From a virus, in IMG/VR virus record IMGVR_UViG_3300025425_000198, positions 1-20,876 of that record: a stretch of 20,876 bases of DNA. One strand, written 5' to 3'. Under the pieces are notes generated by a model that had not been told where the DNA came from, searched no databases, and was given only the letters and a program-made list of their open reading frames with translations. This document shows positions 1 through 6,662 of this stretch, piece after piece; the first letter of the stretch is position 1, and each line of letters starts with the position of its first letter. The translations under genes and the position numbers were made by a program.

Positions 1-542
1 GTGTAAGTGAGGACAAGTGTTTTGAACTTGGTGGAAAGCTGCCTGAATGCGTTAGTGATGTATGTCAATGGGTATATGATAAACGAAAGCGAAAAGTGAT
101 AGTAAAGCTTGATCAATACGATACTTGGTCTGTCTATTCAACTCTCTCTTATATCATAGTTCCATTACTTAAGCAACTTAAAAAAGAGCAGCATGGTTAT
201 CCTTCCGAATTTTGCGACGAACAAGAGTACTCACCACAGCACTCATTTGTGGGGGAAGGATTTCAACTAGAAGAAAATTCTGGCGCAAAGGAATGGGATA
301 AAGTCCTGGACAAAATGATCTGGGCATTCGAACAGACCATTGATGATGGCTGGGAGAGTCAATATTATACAGGAGAATTTGATTATAGATGGGAGGACAC
401 ATCAGATGAAGATCTTTCTGAATTAGTAAAAGGGCCGAATCATACCAGTGTTTGTGATCATGTCGGTCTGAAAAAACATCATGAACAGATGCAAGAAGGA
501 TTTGATTTGTTTGGAAAACACTATCAATCACTTTGGGATTAA
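1..542 (+). CDS. Conserved T4-like phage protein, 5' end outside the window
   Basis: The reading frame is open from base 3 to the TAA at 540-542, so the gene begins left of the window. A GTG at 96 could be taken as a start, but the codons before it encode the stretch CQWVYDKRKRKVIVK, which is continuous with the rest and matches what I recall of this family. The visible 179 residues include YDTWSVYSTLSYIIVPLLKQ and a later DKMIWAFEQ segment followed by an acidic, aromatic tail (DGWESQYY...). I recall a widespread family in T4-like marine phages with the same 'YDTWSMDHTLA..I.PMLKQLK' and 'MIWAFEQ' blocks; its function is unknown. No signal peptide or membrane segment is visible. Family membership is from memory and moderately certain. 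Confidence 0.8.
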   Translation, partial: VSEDKCFELGGKLPECVSDVCQWVYDKRKRKVIVKLDQYDTWSVYSTLSYIIVPLLKQLKKEQHGYPSEFCDEQEYSPQHSFVGEGFQLEENSGAKEWDKVLDKMIWAFEQTIDDGWESQYYTGEFDYRWEDTSDEDLSELVKGPNHTSVCDHVGLKKHHEQMQEGFDLFGKHYQSLWD

Positions 543-674
543 ATGAATAATTATAAAAGCAGAAGCAAAGTTATACCGCACTGGCGGTCAAATTGTCAAA
601 AAGGACCTGATCATATCGGGAACCACGGCCAAAAAGGTCTCAAGTCGTGGCCTGCTGGTCGCTGTGGTACATAA
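543..674 (+). pseudogene. Small reading frame directly after the first gene, possibly frameshifted
   Basis: An ATG touches the preceding TAA and opens a 43-residue frame ending at 674, just before a hairpin. That peptide (MNNYKSRSK...) does not look protein-like past residue 6. The next frame, from about 553, reads AEAKLYRTGGQIVKKDLI and continues as a plausible alternating hydrophobic/charged protein without an ATG, GTG or TTG start. A one-base change in the run of A residues near 558-561 would join the ATG to it. The region may therefore be a broken gene, a programmed frameshift or a sequencing slip. I do not recognise a family. Confidence 0.3.
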
Positions 675-680
675 TAAATT

Positions 681-699
681 AAGGGCGCGGCGCCTTTTT
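681..699 (+). terminator. GC-rich hairpin followed by T run
   Basis: AAGG(g)CG / CGCCTT forms a short GC-rich stem with one bulge and a CGG loop, followed by TTTTT. It lies after the first gene and just before a late promoter, where a Rho-independent terminator is expected. The stem is short, so confidence is moderate. Confidence 0.5.
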
Positions 700-701
700 G
701 T

Positions 702-709
702 TATAAATA
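702..709 (+). promoter_or_regulatory. T4-type late promoter TATAAATA
   Basis: An exact TATAAATA octamer sits 34 bases before the ATG at 744 with no TTGACA upstream. T4 late promoters consist of just this -10-like element, read by the gp55/gp33 system; a gp33-like gene is present at 19647. Confidence 0.65.
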
Positions 710-743
710 ATATTATCCTAACTTACAAATTATCAGAGAGATC

Positions 744-1226
744 ATGAAATCATTTAAAGAGTTTGACGAAGCAACAAAGTCCAAATTTAGCAAGGGTGAT
801 GTTGTAACTGTAAAAAATGCAAATAAATACGACTCTTTGTCTCCAAAAACACTGAAAGGTGTTGTAGATATGGTTAACCCTAACGGCACAATTAATGTAA
901 GTGTCAAAAACGGTTCTATGAGTGTTGATGCAAAAGATCTTTTGAAAGAAGCCAAGACTTCCTATGAGATATATCATGACTCTATGAGCAATGCATTTAC
1001 AGAAGTCGAAAAGGAATTAAAGAAAACCGGCTTTGCTATCGAAGATGAATCTCGATGGAATGATGTTGCAACAGGTCCTGCAAAGCCAGGCCGTGGAAAG
1101 ACAAATAGATACACCTTAACTCTTGTTGATAAAAATGGCAAGGAATCAAAGAAAAAACTACACATACAAATCTACAACAGAGAAAGCAAAAGCAAAACAT
1201 TCGAACTAAACATGTATGTAAATTAA
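744..1226 (+). CDS. Late T4-like protein with MKSFKEF N-terminus, probable virion/internal head protein
   Basis: This 160-residue protein is preceded by a late promoter and an AGAGAG ribosome site. Its N-terminus, MKSFKEFDEA, resembles the capsid-targeting start MKTYQEFIAEA of T4 internal proteins IPI-III. Residues about 13-65 form a basic beta-rich segment (KFSKGDVVTVKNANKYDS), perhaps a KOW/SH3-like fold. The C-terminal half contains YEIYHDSMSNAF, then VATGPAKPGRGKTNRYTL and ends FELNMYVN. I recall this C-terminal block from several T4-like marine-phage proteins of unknown role, where variants of 'VATGPRKPSSGKTN' and 'YELNMYIE' occur. Packaging into the head is inferred from the N-terminus and late promoter only. 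The next gene starts 1 base after the stop, suggesting an operon. Confidence 0.75.
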   Translation: MKSFKEFDEATKSKFSKGDVVTVKNANKYDSLSPKTLKGVVDMVNPNGTINVSVKNGSMSVDAKDLLKEAKTSYEIYHDSMSNAFTEVEKELKKTGFAIEDESRWNDVATGPAKPGRGKTNRYTLTLVDKNGKESKKKLHIQIYNRESKSKTFELNMYVN

Positions 1227-1227
1227 T

Positions 1228-1608
1228 ATGTTATCCTTTAAAAATCATATAGTGGAGCAACAAGAACTCCAAGAAAAACTTCTGCTAATCAACAAAGGCG
1301 CTCGATACGGTCAGATTGTTATACTTGCCGGTGGCGCCGGTTGTTTCTCGGCAGATACTCTGGTACATACTGAATCGGGCCATACACCAATTTCAGATAT
1401 AAAAGAAGGTGATTTGGTTTGGACTACAAATGAAGATACAGGAAACGAAGAACTTAAAGAAGTTGAAGACACCCACTCTTTCGAAGCTAATCCAGAGCCT
1501 ATGTTAGAATTAGAGTTCGATAATGGCGAAATAGTTAAGTGCACTGCAAATCACGAGTTCTTTATTGAAGGTGAATGGGTACAAGCAAAGGATATACCAA
1601 TAGCATAA
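1228..1608 (+). CDS. N-terminal half of P-loop protein fused to the N-half of a split intein
   Basis: The 126-residue product has 38 residues of host protein (starting MLSFKNHIVEQ, ending GQIVILAGGAG) followed by an 88-residue intein N-part. The intein begins with Cys39 (CFSADTLVHTESGHTPI, block A) and has block B with T-A-N-H near its end; TAA TAA follows. The host segment stops exactly in the middle of a Walker A motif: GGAG here joins SGKGF in the gene at 1929. The length matches known split-intein N-parts of roughly 90-100 residues. Trans-splicing to the second product would yield a 312-residue P-loop protein with an intact GGAGSGKG. The MLSFKNHI start is another variant of the MK[ST]FK.F leader seen in neighbouring late genes. 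Confidence 0.88.
   Translation: MLSFKNHIVEQQELQEKLLLINKGARYGQIVILAGGAGCFSADTLVHTESGHTPISDIKEGDLVWTTNEDTGNEELKEVEDTHSFEANPEPMLELEFDNGEIVKCTANHEFFIEGEWVQAKDIPIA
1342..1605 (+). other. Split intein N-part (IntN)
   Basis: Cys at the first position, block A (D-T-L-V, then G-D-L-V) and block B (T-x-x-H, here TANH) are in the right order. There is no endonuclease domain after block B: two tandem stops end the frame. About 88 codons. Confidence 0.88.
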
Positions 1609-1928
1609 TAAACGCAATACCAACACCACCTGCCAAAAGGTTTAGTTGATTTTGGAATAAATTTAGACAAACGTTTAGCATGTGAATCACAATTTCCGCA
1701 ATATAAATATAAATATATGACGGAAATGGAACTAAATATAGATAAAGCAATGATGGTGGAAGATATACGATTGGGAAATGTTGTTATAGACACAGGCAAG
1801 GCCCATCGAGTATGAATGACGACACAAAAAATGGTTAAGATTTTTAGAAAAGGCTGAATATTTAAAAGACCGAGGTCATTTTCCAGAATTGACCCTTACC
1901 GAACTTACCGAGAAATTGGAAAAAACAG
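1609..1928 (+). other. Spacer between split-intein halves with decayed-looking coding segments
   Basis: No long ATG-started gene fills these 320 bases, yet two protein-like stretches lie in different frames. In the IntN frame, after its stops, codons 1609-1812 read through as ...HHLPKGLVDFGINLDKRLAC... to GKAHRV and stop at 1813-1815; an ATG within it at 1716 would give about 32 residues. In another frame, 1820-1954 reads KKWLRFLEKAEYLKDRGHFP... and overlaps the IntC start at 1929. One possibility is a decayed ORF or homing-endonuclease remnant; I recognise no catalytic motif. Two overlapping TATAAATA octamers (1702-1715) lie inside the first stretch and could act as a late promoter for the second half. 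Confidence 0.55.
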
Positions 1929-2036
1929 ATGAAATTAATAAGAAGAAGTGAAATAACTAAGGAAGTAGTTCACGATCTGAGCATATCGGGCAATCACAAC
2001 TATCATGTCACAAAGCAAAATATGTTAGTTCATAAC
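1929..2036 (+). other. Split intein C-part (IntC)
   Basis: 36 codons ending MLVHN, followed by Ser. Length and motif order match split-intein C-parts such as gp41-1, which has about 37 residues and also ends in His-Asn. Confidence 0.88.
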
Positions 2037-2861
2037 TCTGGTAAAGGGTTTGCCGCAAAGAATTTTATTAACTCTCAGGATTATAAAGTTCGTGATGTTG
2101 ATGAATGGAAAATGACGTTCCTTAAAATCGATAAGTTAAAAAAGAAATATCCAGAGATACGTGGCCTCAATTTAAAGAAACCTGAAGACGTTTTTAAACT
2201 ACACAAGTTTGTAGACGAAAAAGGAATCAAAGATAAAACTCTGTCTAATATGATTGGCGCCATGCAGAATAAAGAAATATTGCCAAACATCATGTTTGAC
2301 GTTACTCTAAAAGATCTAAAGCAAATTGATAAAACTTTACCTAGAATGTATGATGCGGGATATAATCCTAACAATGTACATTTGGTTTGGATATTAACAG
2401 ATTATAAGATAGCGATTAAACAGAATGCATCCAGAGAAAGAGTAGTACCTTCAGATATTATGTTCGAAACTCATGAAGGCGCGGCCAAGACTATGTGGGA
2501 TATTGTAGATAAAAATAAGATACCCGTTGGTCTGAATGGCGGCATTCACGTTGTATTAAACAACCAAAAGAATACTATATTCTTCAAGACTTCTGATGGA
2601 AAAGATTATAGATCAAATGGTGATAAACCTACAGACTCTATTCGTGGTACCCAAGCGCGTGGTCGTACAGGATTAGATAAACCTTTCGGTGGCAAGAAGC
2701 AGAAAGGTGATATATTTGGTACAATAAAAGATTTTAAATACCTGACCCTCAAAATGCCATCCAAACCCGTAAACAAAATGATTGATATTAAAACTCAATT
2801 GTGGGGTTGGATATCTGCAAATATACCAATTGATACCCTTATGGCAAGGAAGTTCGATTAG
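1929..2861 (+). CDS. Intein C-half fused to C-terminal part of a P-loop (kinase-like) phage protein
   Basis: The first 36 residues (MKLIRRSEITKEVVHDL, then SGNHNYHV and a final MLVHN) are a typical intein C-part: block F is followed by His-Asn, with Ser as the +1 extein residue. Host sequence starts at residue 37, SGKGFAAKNF, completing the Walker A motif begun by the gene at 1228. The remaining 274 residues include FKVRD-like 'YKVRDVDEWK', KKPEDVFKLHKFVDEKG, NIMFDVTLKDL and HLVWILTDYKIA, a pattern I recall from predicted P-loop kinases of T4-like marine phages. The tail from about residue 235 is basic and Gly-rich (RGTQARGRTGLDKPFGGKK). Substrate unknown. The gene has no obvious early promoter; an ATG start with a weak AAAACAG upstream is used. 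Confidence 0.85.
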   Translation: MKLIRRSEITKEVVHDLSISGNHNYHVTKQNMLVHNSGKGFAAKNFINSQDYKVRDVDEWKMTFLKIDKLKKKYPEIRGLNLKKPEDVFKLHKFVDEKGIKDKTLSNMIGAMQNKEILPNIMFDVTLKDLKQIDKTLPRMYDAGYNPNNVHLVWILTDYKIAIKQNASRERVVPSDIMFETHEGAAKTMWDIVDKNKIPVGLNGGIHVVLNNQKNTIFFKTSDGKDYRSNGDKPTDSIRGTQARGRTGLDKPFGGKKQKGDIFGTIKDFKYLTLKMPSKPVNKMIDIKTQLWGWISANIPIDTLMARKFD

Positions 2862-2893
2862 TACATACCAACCTGCCCCGGCACGACTTAGTT

Positions 2894-2922
2894 ATTATAA
2901 CACACTTCTATTCACTTGTCAA
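2894..2922 (-). promoter_or_regulatory. Minus-strand sigma70-type promoter facing left
   Basis: Read on the minus strand, TTGACA lies at 2922-2917 and TATAAT at 2899-2894 with a 17-base spacer. It would drive antisense RNA into the 3' end of the P-loop gene; I see no minus-strand gene there. Confidence 0.5.
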
Positions 2923-2955
2923 CACCTAATTAATTAAAAATAAGTGTTGACAAGT
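2914..2955. repeat. 12-base inverted repeat joining two divergent promoters
   Basis: ACTTGTCAACAC at 2914-2925 is the exact reverse complement of GTGTTGACAAGT at 2944-2955, with an 18-base AT-only-rich loop. Each arm contains one -35 hexamer, so it may be an operator, or a leftover of an inverted promoter duplication. Confidence 0.75.
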
Positions 2956-2975
2956 ACCATTATTAATGATATAAT
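2947..2975 (+). promoter_or_regulatory. Consensus sigma70-type early promoter
   Basis: TTGACA (2947-2952), 17 bases, TATAAT (2970-2975), then the leader TATAAATTAATTGAAGAG, which recurs before the genes at 16905, 17794 and 18222. Confidence 0.88.
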
Positions 2976-3006
2976 GGTTGTATAAATTAATTGAAGAGTG
3001 TATATT

Positions 3007-3474
3007 ATGAAAACAGATCACGAAAACCGAATGCTTTCAATTGCAATCGAAATTACTGCTGCTGCTTTCTCTTATGATCTAGATAAAGGCGGTCGACCAT
3101 ATATTCTTCACTGTATTCATGTAATGAACAACATTGGAAAGAAAACAAAAAACGACCCTGAAATGATGCAAATCGCCATCATGCATGACTTGATCGAAGA
3201 CAAACCCGAATGGACATTTGATAGATTGCAGCGCACGGGTTTTAGTGACAGAGTTATTGCTGGAATTGAGTCGATGACTCATTTACCAGACGAAGATTAT
3301 GATCAATACATTAATAGAATCGCCGTAAATGAGGACGCGGTAATGGTAAAATTAATTGATCTGAAACATAACATGGACCCAACTCGTATGAAAGGTTTGC
3401 GTGGAAAAGACTTTGCTCGGATTGAAAAATATCATCATGCCTTTGCTTATTTGGCAACTTTAACTTTTGCGTAA
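3007..3474 (+). CDS. HD-domain phosphohydrolase, SpoT/Mesh1-like alarmone hydrolase family
   Basis: The 155-residue protein has the small-alarmone-hydrolase pattern: DKGGRPYILHCIHV (metal ligand His35), MHDLIED (His60-Asp61 with the catalytic Glu64-Asp65 pair) and, near residue 120, VKLIDLKHNMD. Known relatives (SpoT hydrolase domain, Mesh1) remove the 3'-pyrophosphate of (p)ppGpp; some act on NADPH or other nucleotides. No synthetase domain is present. The ATG at 3007 is preferred over a GTG at 2998, because the promoter leader ends in GAAGAG about 10 bases upstream, as in sister transcripts. It is the first gene of a unit that leads into DNA ligase. A role in blunting the host stringent response is inferred. 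Confidence 0.8.
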   Translation: MKTDHENRMLSIAIEITAAAFSYDLDKGGRPYILHCIHVMNNIGKKTKNDPEMMQIAIMHDLIEDKPEWTFDRLQRTGFSDRVIAGIESMTHLPDEDYDQYINRIAVNEDAVMVKLIDLKHNMDPTRMKGLRGKDFARIEKYHHAFAYLATLTFA

Positions 3475-3482
3475 TTTATGAT

Positions 3483-3584
3483 ATGAACAAACACAAGATA
3501 ACTGTATTAAAGTTTAAGCTGGTGTTGGTTGTGACCTTCTTGGTGTTAATCGGCATTTTGCACTACTGTATAAAATTGAAATGA
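3483..3584 (+). CDS. Tiny single-span membrane protein
   Basis: A 33-residue frame starting ATG 9 bases after the previous stop. A basic N-terminus (MNKHKITVLKFK) is followed by about 19 hydrophobic residues (LVLVVTFLVLIGILHY) and a short basic tail (CIKLK). This is a typical N-in or signal-anchor micro-protein. There is no clear ribosome site beyond TTATGATATG spacing, so it is probably translationally coupled. Function unknown. Confidence 0.5.
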   Translation: MNKHKITVLKFKLVLVVTFLVLIGILHYCIKLK

Positions 3585-3594
3585 GAAATTAATA

Positions 3595-4914
3595 ATGACA
3601 TTTAAAACAAATCCTTGGGATTTCATAGTACATCTTCAGAGCGACAATGGTAAAACTTTTAAACAGAATGCCATCCGCGTCGAAGCTGAAGCAGGAAATG
3701 ACGAATTGTTTGCAGGGTTTAATTTAGCAATGAATCCTCTTATCACGTTTGGAGTTAAAAAAATTCCTTGGTCTACACAATCATTTGATTCACCTACGTT
3801 ACCATGGGATGACTTTACTAATTTAACAGATGACCTCGAATCTAGAAGGTTGACGGGACATGCAGCAAGAGATGCGATAATCGAAGTTATGCAAAAGTCT
3901 GGCAAAGATCAATGGGACTTCTGGTATCGCCATATTCTTATTCAGGATATGAGATCAGGATTTACTGAATCCACAGTCAACAAGGCAGTAAAAGAGGCGG
4001 GTATGCTAACAGAATATGGTATTCCTGTTTTTGCTTGTATGCTTGCTCATGATAGTGCAAAACACGAAAAGAAAGTTGTAGGTAAAAAGCAAATAGAAAT
4101 CAAGCTCGATGGAGTTAGAGTTCTGACTGTAATCAAGGCCAACAAAGGTGGTATCATCCAAACCACTCGCAATGGCCGTGAATTGCTTAATTTTGGCCAC
4201 ACGAAGACGGAATTGTCGGCACTAGATTTTCCTGTTGATATGGTACTTGACGGTGAAATTATGTCGAGCAACTTTCAAGACCTGATGACTCAAGTCAATA
4301 GACAAAGTGATGTGGATGCTGGTGATGCTGTGCTTCACGTATTTGATATATTGCCCTTGGATGAATTTCTTGCTGGAAAAAGTCTATTAAAACAAGCCGA
4401 ACGCTCCGTTGTTGTAGAATCATATAACAAATCATATCTATTCAAACACATTAGATTTTTATCTAGTGAAGTGGTTGATCTTGATACTGACGCAGGTCGG
4501 GCAAGATATAAAGAAATTAATAAACAAGCAATCGAGGGTGGATATGAAGGAATCATGCTTAAAGACCCAGAATCATTTTATGAATGTAAACGGTCTTCAA
4601 GTTGGTTGAAATTAAAACCATTCATAACGCTTGACTTGAAGGTGATAAAGCTAGAAGAAGGCGAAGGAAAATATAAAGGCACCCTTGGTGCACTTGTATG
4701 CAGTGGTGTTGAAGATGGTAAAGAGATCTTGGTTAGTGTTGGGTCAGGGTTGACTGACGAGACTCGCGATCTTATATGGAATAGCGATAACCCTGTTGGT
4801 GTCGTAGAGATAAAAGCAGACGCCATCACTCAGTCTAGAGATAAAGACACTTATAGTTTAAGATTTCCGCGATTCGTCCGATTCCGCGGCTTTGATGAAC
4901 AGGAGAAAATGTAA
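3595..4914 (+). CDS. 30: ATP-dependent DNA ligase, T4 gp30-like
   Basis: The 439-residue protein carries the nucleotidyltransferase motifs in order. They are motif I EIKLDGVR with the AMP-accepting Lys170, TRNGREL (motif Ia), MVLDGEIM (III), HVFDILP (IIIa), EGIMLKDP (IV) and SWLKLKP (V). An OB-fold-like C-terminal domain ends DTYSLRFPRFVRFRGF (motif VI region). It seals nicks in phage DNA during replication, recombination and repair using ATP. It is somewhat shorter than T4 gp30 (487 residues). The start ATG has GAGAAATTAATA upstream. The stop TAA shares its A with the ATG of the next gene, implying translational coupling. Confidence 0.95.
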   Translation: MTFKTNPWDFIVHLQSDNGKTFKQNAIRVEAEAGNDELFAGFNLAMNPLITFGVKKIPWSTQSFDSPTLPWDDFTNLTDDLESRRLTGHAARDAIIEVMQKSGKDQWDFWYRHILIQDMRSGFTESTVNKAVKEAGMLTEYGIPVFACMLAHDSAKHEKKVVGKKQIEIKLDGVRVLTVIKANKGGIIQTTRNGRELLNFGHTKTELSALDFPVDMVLDGEIMSSNFQDLMTQVNRQSDVDAGDAVLHVFDILPLDEFLAGKSLLKQAERSVVVESYNKSYLFKHIRFLSSEVVDLDTDAGRARYKEINKQAIEGGYEGIMLKDPESFYECKRSSSWLKLKPFITLDLKVIKLEEGEGKYKGTLGALVCSGVEDGKEILVSVGSGLTDETRDLIWNSDNPVGVVEIKADAITQSRDKDTYSLRFPRFVRFRGFDEQEKM

Positions 4915-5186
4915 TGAATAAACAAGATTTAACAATTGAAGAAAAAATGCTACATATGTTCGAGGTTGTACATGGAAAAATGTCAAGGGGTATCAACGCT
5001 ATATATGTAGCCCAGGATGATGATGATGATGATAGTCCTAAGGAAGATACTATCTTTGTGATGAAAGACGAATGTGTAGCTTGGAGTGTTACTAAAAGCG
5101 ACTTGTTTTTTGATTATCTGACAAGAAACTTGAATATGTGGGAAATCAAACATGGCGAAGAAAGACAAGGTGGTGTATCGCAATGA
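4914..5186 (+). CDS. Small acidic conserved phage protein
   Basis: A 90-residue protein whose ATG overlaps the ligase stop by one base. It starts MNKQDLTIEEKMLHMFEVVHG and has a run of six Asp encoded by six GAT repeats (5017-5034). A later aromatic/acidic stretch reads TKSDLFFDYLTRNLNMW. No membrane segment or metal motif is visible. Its end overlaps the next gene by ATGA. I do not recognise the family. Confidence 0.7.
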   Translation: MNKQDLTIEEKMLHMFEVVHGKMSRGINAIYVAQDDDDDDSPKEDTIFVMKDECVAWSVTKSDLFFDYLTRNLNMWEIKHGEERQGGVSQ

Positions 5187-5620
5187 TCATAGGCATAACT
5201 TTTAGCACCTTTGATCTTTTTCATGCAGGTCACGTTTCCATGTTACACGAAGCAAAACAAAAATGTGATTATCTAATTGTAGGATTACAGTCAGACCCGA
5301 CTATCGACAGGCCTCAAAAGAATGCACCTATTCAGTCTTTGTTTGAAAGATATGTGCAATTAAAAGGGTGTCGGTACGTTGATGAGATCGTGCCGTACAC
5401 ACGTGAGACCGATCTTGAAGATATAATGCTCACATATGATATACACAAGAGATTTATTGGCGAAGAGTATAAAATGACAAATTTCACAGGTAAGTCGATT
5501 TGTGGTAAGAGAGACATCGAAATCGTGTACAACCAACGAAAGCACTCTTTTAGCACTACTAATTTGAGAGAACGCGTAGTTGAACGATATATTGGCGATG
5601 TTGTTGACATTACACCATAG
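5183..5620 (+). CDS. Glycerol-3-phosphate cytidylyltransferase-like nucleotidyltransferase (TagD family)
   Basis: The start is the ATG at 5183, in an ATGA overlap; a frame extension upstream exists, but MIIGITFSTFDLFHAGH is where family members begin. The 145-residue protein has the HxGH nucleotide-binding motif (His14-Ala-Gly-His17). Near its C-terminal end it has the companion motif as FSTTNLRER, equivalent to the ISTT-R signature. Members transfer CMP from CTP (or another nucleotide) to a phosphorylated small substrate such as glycerol-3-phosphate; the substrate here is unknown. It could serve surface modification or nucleotide-sugar metabolism. The promoter of the next unit lies inside its last codons. 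Confidence 0.85.
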   Translation: MIIGITFSTFDLFHAGHVSMLHEAKQKCDYLIVGLQSDPTIDRPQKNAPIQSLFERYVQLKGCRYVDEIVPYTRETDLEDIMLTYDIHKRFIGEEYKMTNFTGKSICGKRDIEIVYNQRKHSFSTTNLRERVVERYIGDVVDITP

Positions 5621-5632
5621 TTGTGGTATAAT
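5604..5632 (+). promoter_or_regulatory. Sigma70-type early promoter inside the end of the cytidylyltransferase gene
   Basis: TTGACA (5604-5609), 17 bases, TATAAT (5627-5632). The -35 lies within coding sequence (Val-Asp-Ile codons). Downstream AGTAGGAAG is the ribosome site for the gene at 5667. Confidence 0.85.
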
Positions 5633-5666
5633 ACACGTACTAAATAATTAAGTAGGAAGTCATTAA

Positions 5667-5975
5667 ATGGGTATGATGTGTTCGTGGTTTGGCCATAAAG
5701 TTGATCGAAAAAACGTTCATCGTCGGGTACGAGGCACTTACACTTTCTTTGACATAAAATCAAATTACCACAGTGAACGGTACAGTAGATGTTTGCGCTG
5801 TCATGTAGATATTTCATATATACGTTACTTCGATATCTGGAAAACTGAATCAGAAATAGAAAGTGCGAACCTGCGTGAGTTTATTGGTGCTAATTATAAG
5901 AAGATTGAGAAAAAAATTTATGTCAACAGAAAATTATACAGACGAACAATATCTTATTATGGAAGAAGAAAATGA
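5667..5975 (+). CDS. Small Cys/His zinc-motif phage protein (DUF1660-like)
   Basis: The 102-residue protein begins MGMMCSWFGHK and later has SRCLRCHVD. A Cys-x4-His near the N-terminus with a distal Cys-x2-Cys-His suggests one zinc site; 'C..FGHK ... C.RC' recalls the DUF1660 phage family. The C-terminal third is basic (KKIEKKIYVNRKLYRR). It is first in a four-gene chain with overlapping ends. The next gene starts inside it at 5920 in another frame. Function unknown. Confidence 0.65.
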   Translation: MGMMCSWFGHKVDRKNVHRRVRGTYTFFDIKSNYHSERYSRCLRCHVDISYIRYFDIWKTESEIESANLREFIGANYKKIEKKIYVNRKLYRRTISYYGRRK

Positions 5976-6138
5976 TTCGTGGTATTCAGAACATATGTAC
6001 GAAAGCGCCATGGAATGGGACTACTGGCACCAAGAGGAAATGTCCAAGATGGATCTTGTAAACAACCCCGAGCCTGAACCCGAAGACATTTATGAAATAC
6101 TGTCTAGAGGTCATTATGACAGCGAGGATTATAGATGA
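5920..6138 (+). CDS. Small acidic hypothetical protein
   Basis: 72 residues starting MSTENYTDEQ; the frame is open further upstream but lacks an ATG and overlaps the previous gene more deeply. It is rich in Glu, Asp, Trp and Tyr (SAMEWDYWHQEEMSK) with a Pro-Glu stretch (NPEPEPED). Its start lies 56 bases inside the preceding gene and its end overlaps the next gene by ATGA. The overlap with a basic-protein tail makes the upstream boundary less certain. No family recognised. Confidence 0.6.
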   Translation: MSTENYTDEQYLIMEEENDSWYSEHMYESAMEWDYWHQEEMSKMDLVNNPEPEPEDIYEILSRGHYDSEDYR

Positions 6139-6392
6139 ATATATTAAACAGATATGCATTTTGTGTGGTGGATACAGTCAAGTTTCATAAGCATCCTTAT
6201 TGTTCTATTTGGTATGGCATCTTTATGATGTTTATGATCTTTAATGCAATAGAGGGAATGATCGAAATCCTAATATGGGGTGCGCCATTTCAACACAGTT
6301 GGGACTATGTTTTTCTGGCTGCATTCATTTTGTCTGGTGTGTGGATATCCGTATTGCACCATGAATACCAAAAAATGAGAAATAAATCTTGA
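6135..6392 (+). CDS. Two-span membrane protein
   Basis: 85 residues with two hydrophobic segments, about 24-45 (SIWYGIFMMFMIFNAIEGMI) and 56-74 (WDYVFLAAFILSGVWISVL). A His/Lys-rich N-terminus and a basic C-terminus (EYQKMRNKS) suggest both ends are cytoplasmic. ATGA overlap with the gene before and a TTGA overlap with the gene after imply one transcript. Function unknown. Confidence 0.65.
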   Translation: MNILNRYAFCVVDTVKFHKHPYCSIWYGIFMMFMIFNAIEGMIEILIWGAPFQHSWDYVFLAAFILSGVWISVLHHEYQKMRNKS

Positions 6393-6658
6393 TACAGAGC
6401 AAATTTGTATCGTTGGTGGAAACTTGTCTAAATACGATCATTGGATTTGTAATAGGGTTTATCTCATGGCCTGTGATTGCGTCAATAACAGGCATGAACT
6501 TTACATCTAATCAACATTGGGCCATTGTTACATTTTTTACTGTAATCAGTATTGCTCGTGGTTATATTGTTAGACGATGGTTCAATAATCATTTAAACTA
6601 CGTGGCAACAAGGTTGGAATACTACAAGATACAATTCTTTAGTTATTGGGAATCTTAA
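6389..6658 (+). CDS. DUF7220-like phage membrane protein
   Basis: 89 residues, TTG start overlapping the previous TGA. The N-terminus MIQSKFVSLVETCLNTIIGFVIG, the second hydrophobic segment HWAIVTFFTVISIARGY and the following IVRRWFNNHLN match the pattern I recall for DUF7220 phage membrane proteins ('SR..SL.E...N...G......', '....F...S..R.Y..RR.F'). Two membrane spans are predicted by eye. The role is unknown. A late promoter begins 5 bases after its stop. Confidence 0.65.
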   Translation: MIQSKFVSLVETCLNTIIGFVIGFISWPVIASITGMNFTSNQHWAIVTFFTVISIARGYIVRRWFNNHLNYVATRLEYYKIQFFSYWES

Positions 6659-6662
6659 AAGT

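Noticed and set aside
1702-1715. Two overlapping TATAAATA octamers as a firm late promoter for the IntC gene
   Set aside because: They lie inside a coding-like Tyr-Lys-Tyr-Lys stretch over 200 bases from the ATG; kept only as a possibility.
5017-5034. Six GAT repeats as a regulatory or CRISPR-like repeat
   Set aside because: Simple in-frame Asp run in an acidic protein; no spacers or repeats elsewhere.
5332-5817. Long minus-strand frame opposite the cytidylyltransferase
   Set aside because: Shadow of a gene with clear motifs; Cys/Tyr-rich, unlikely composition.
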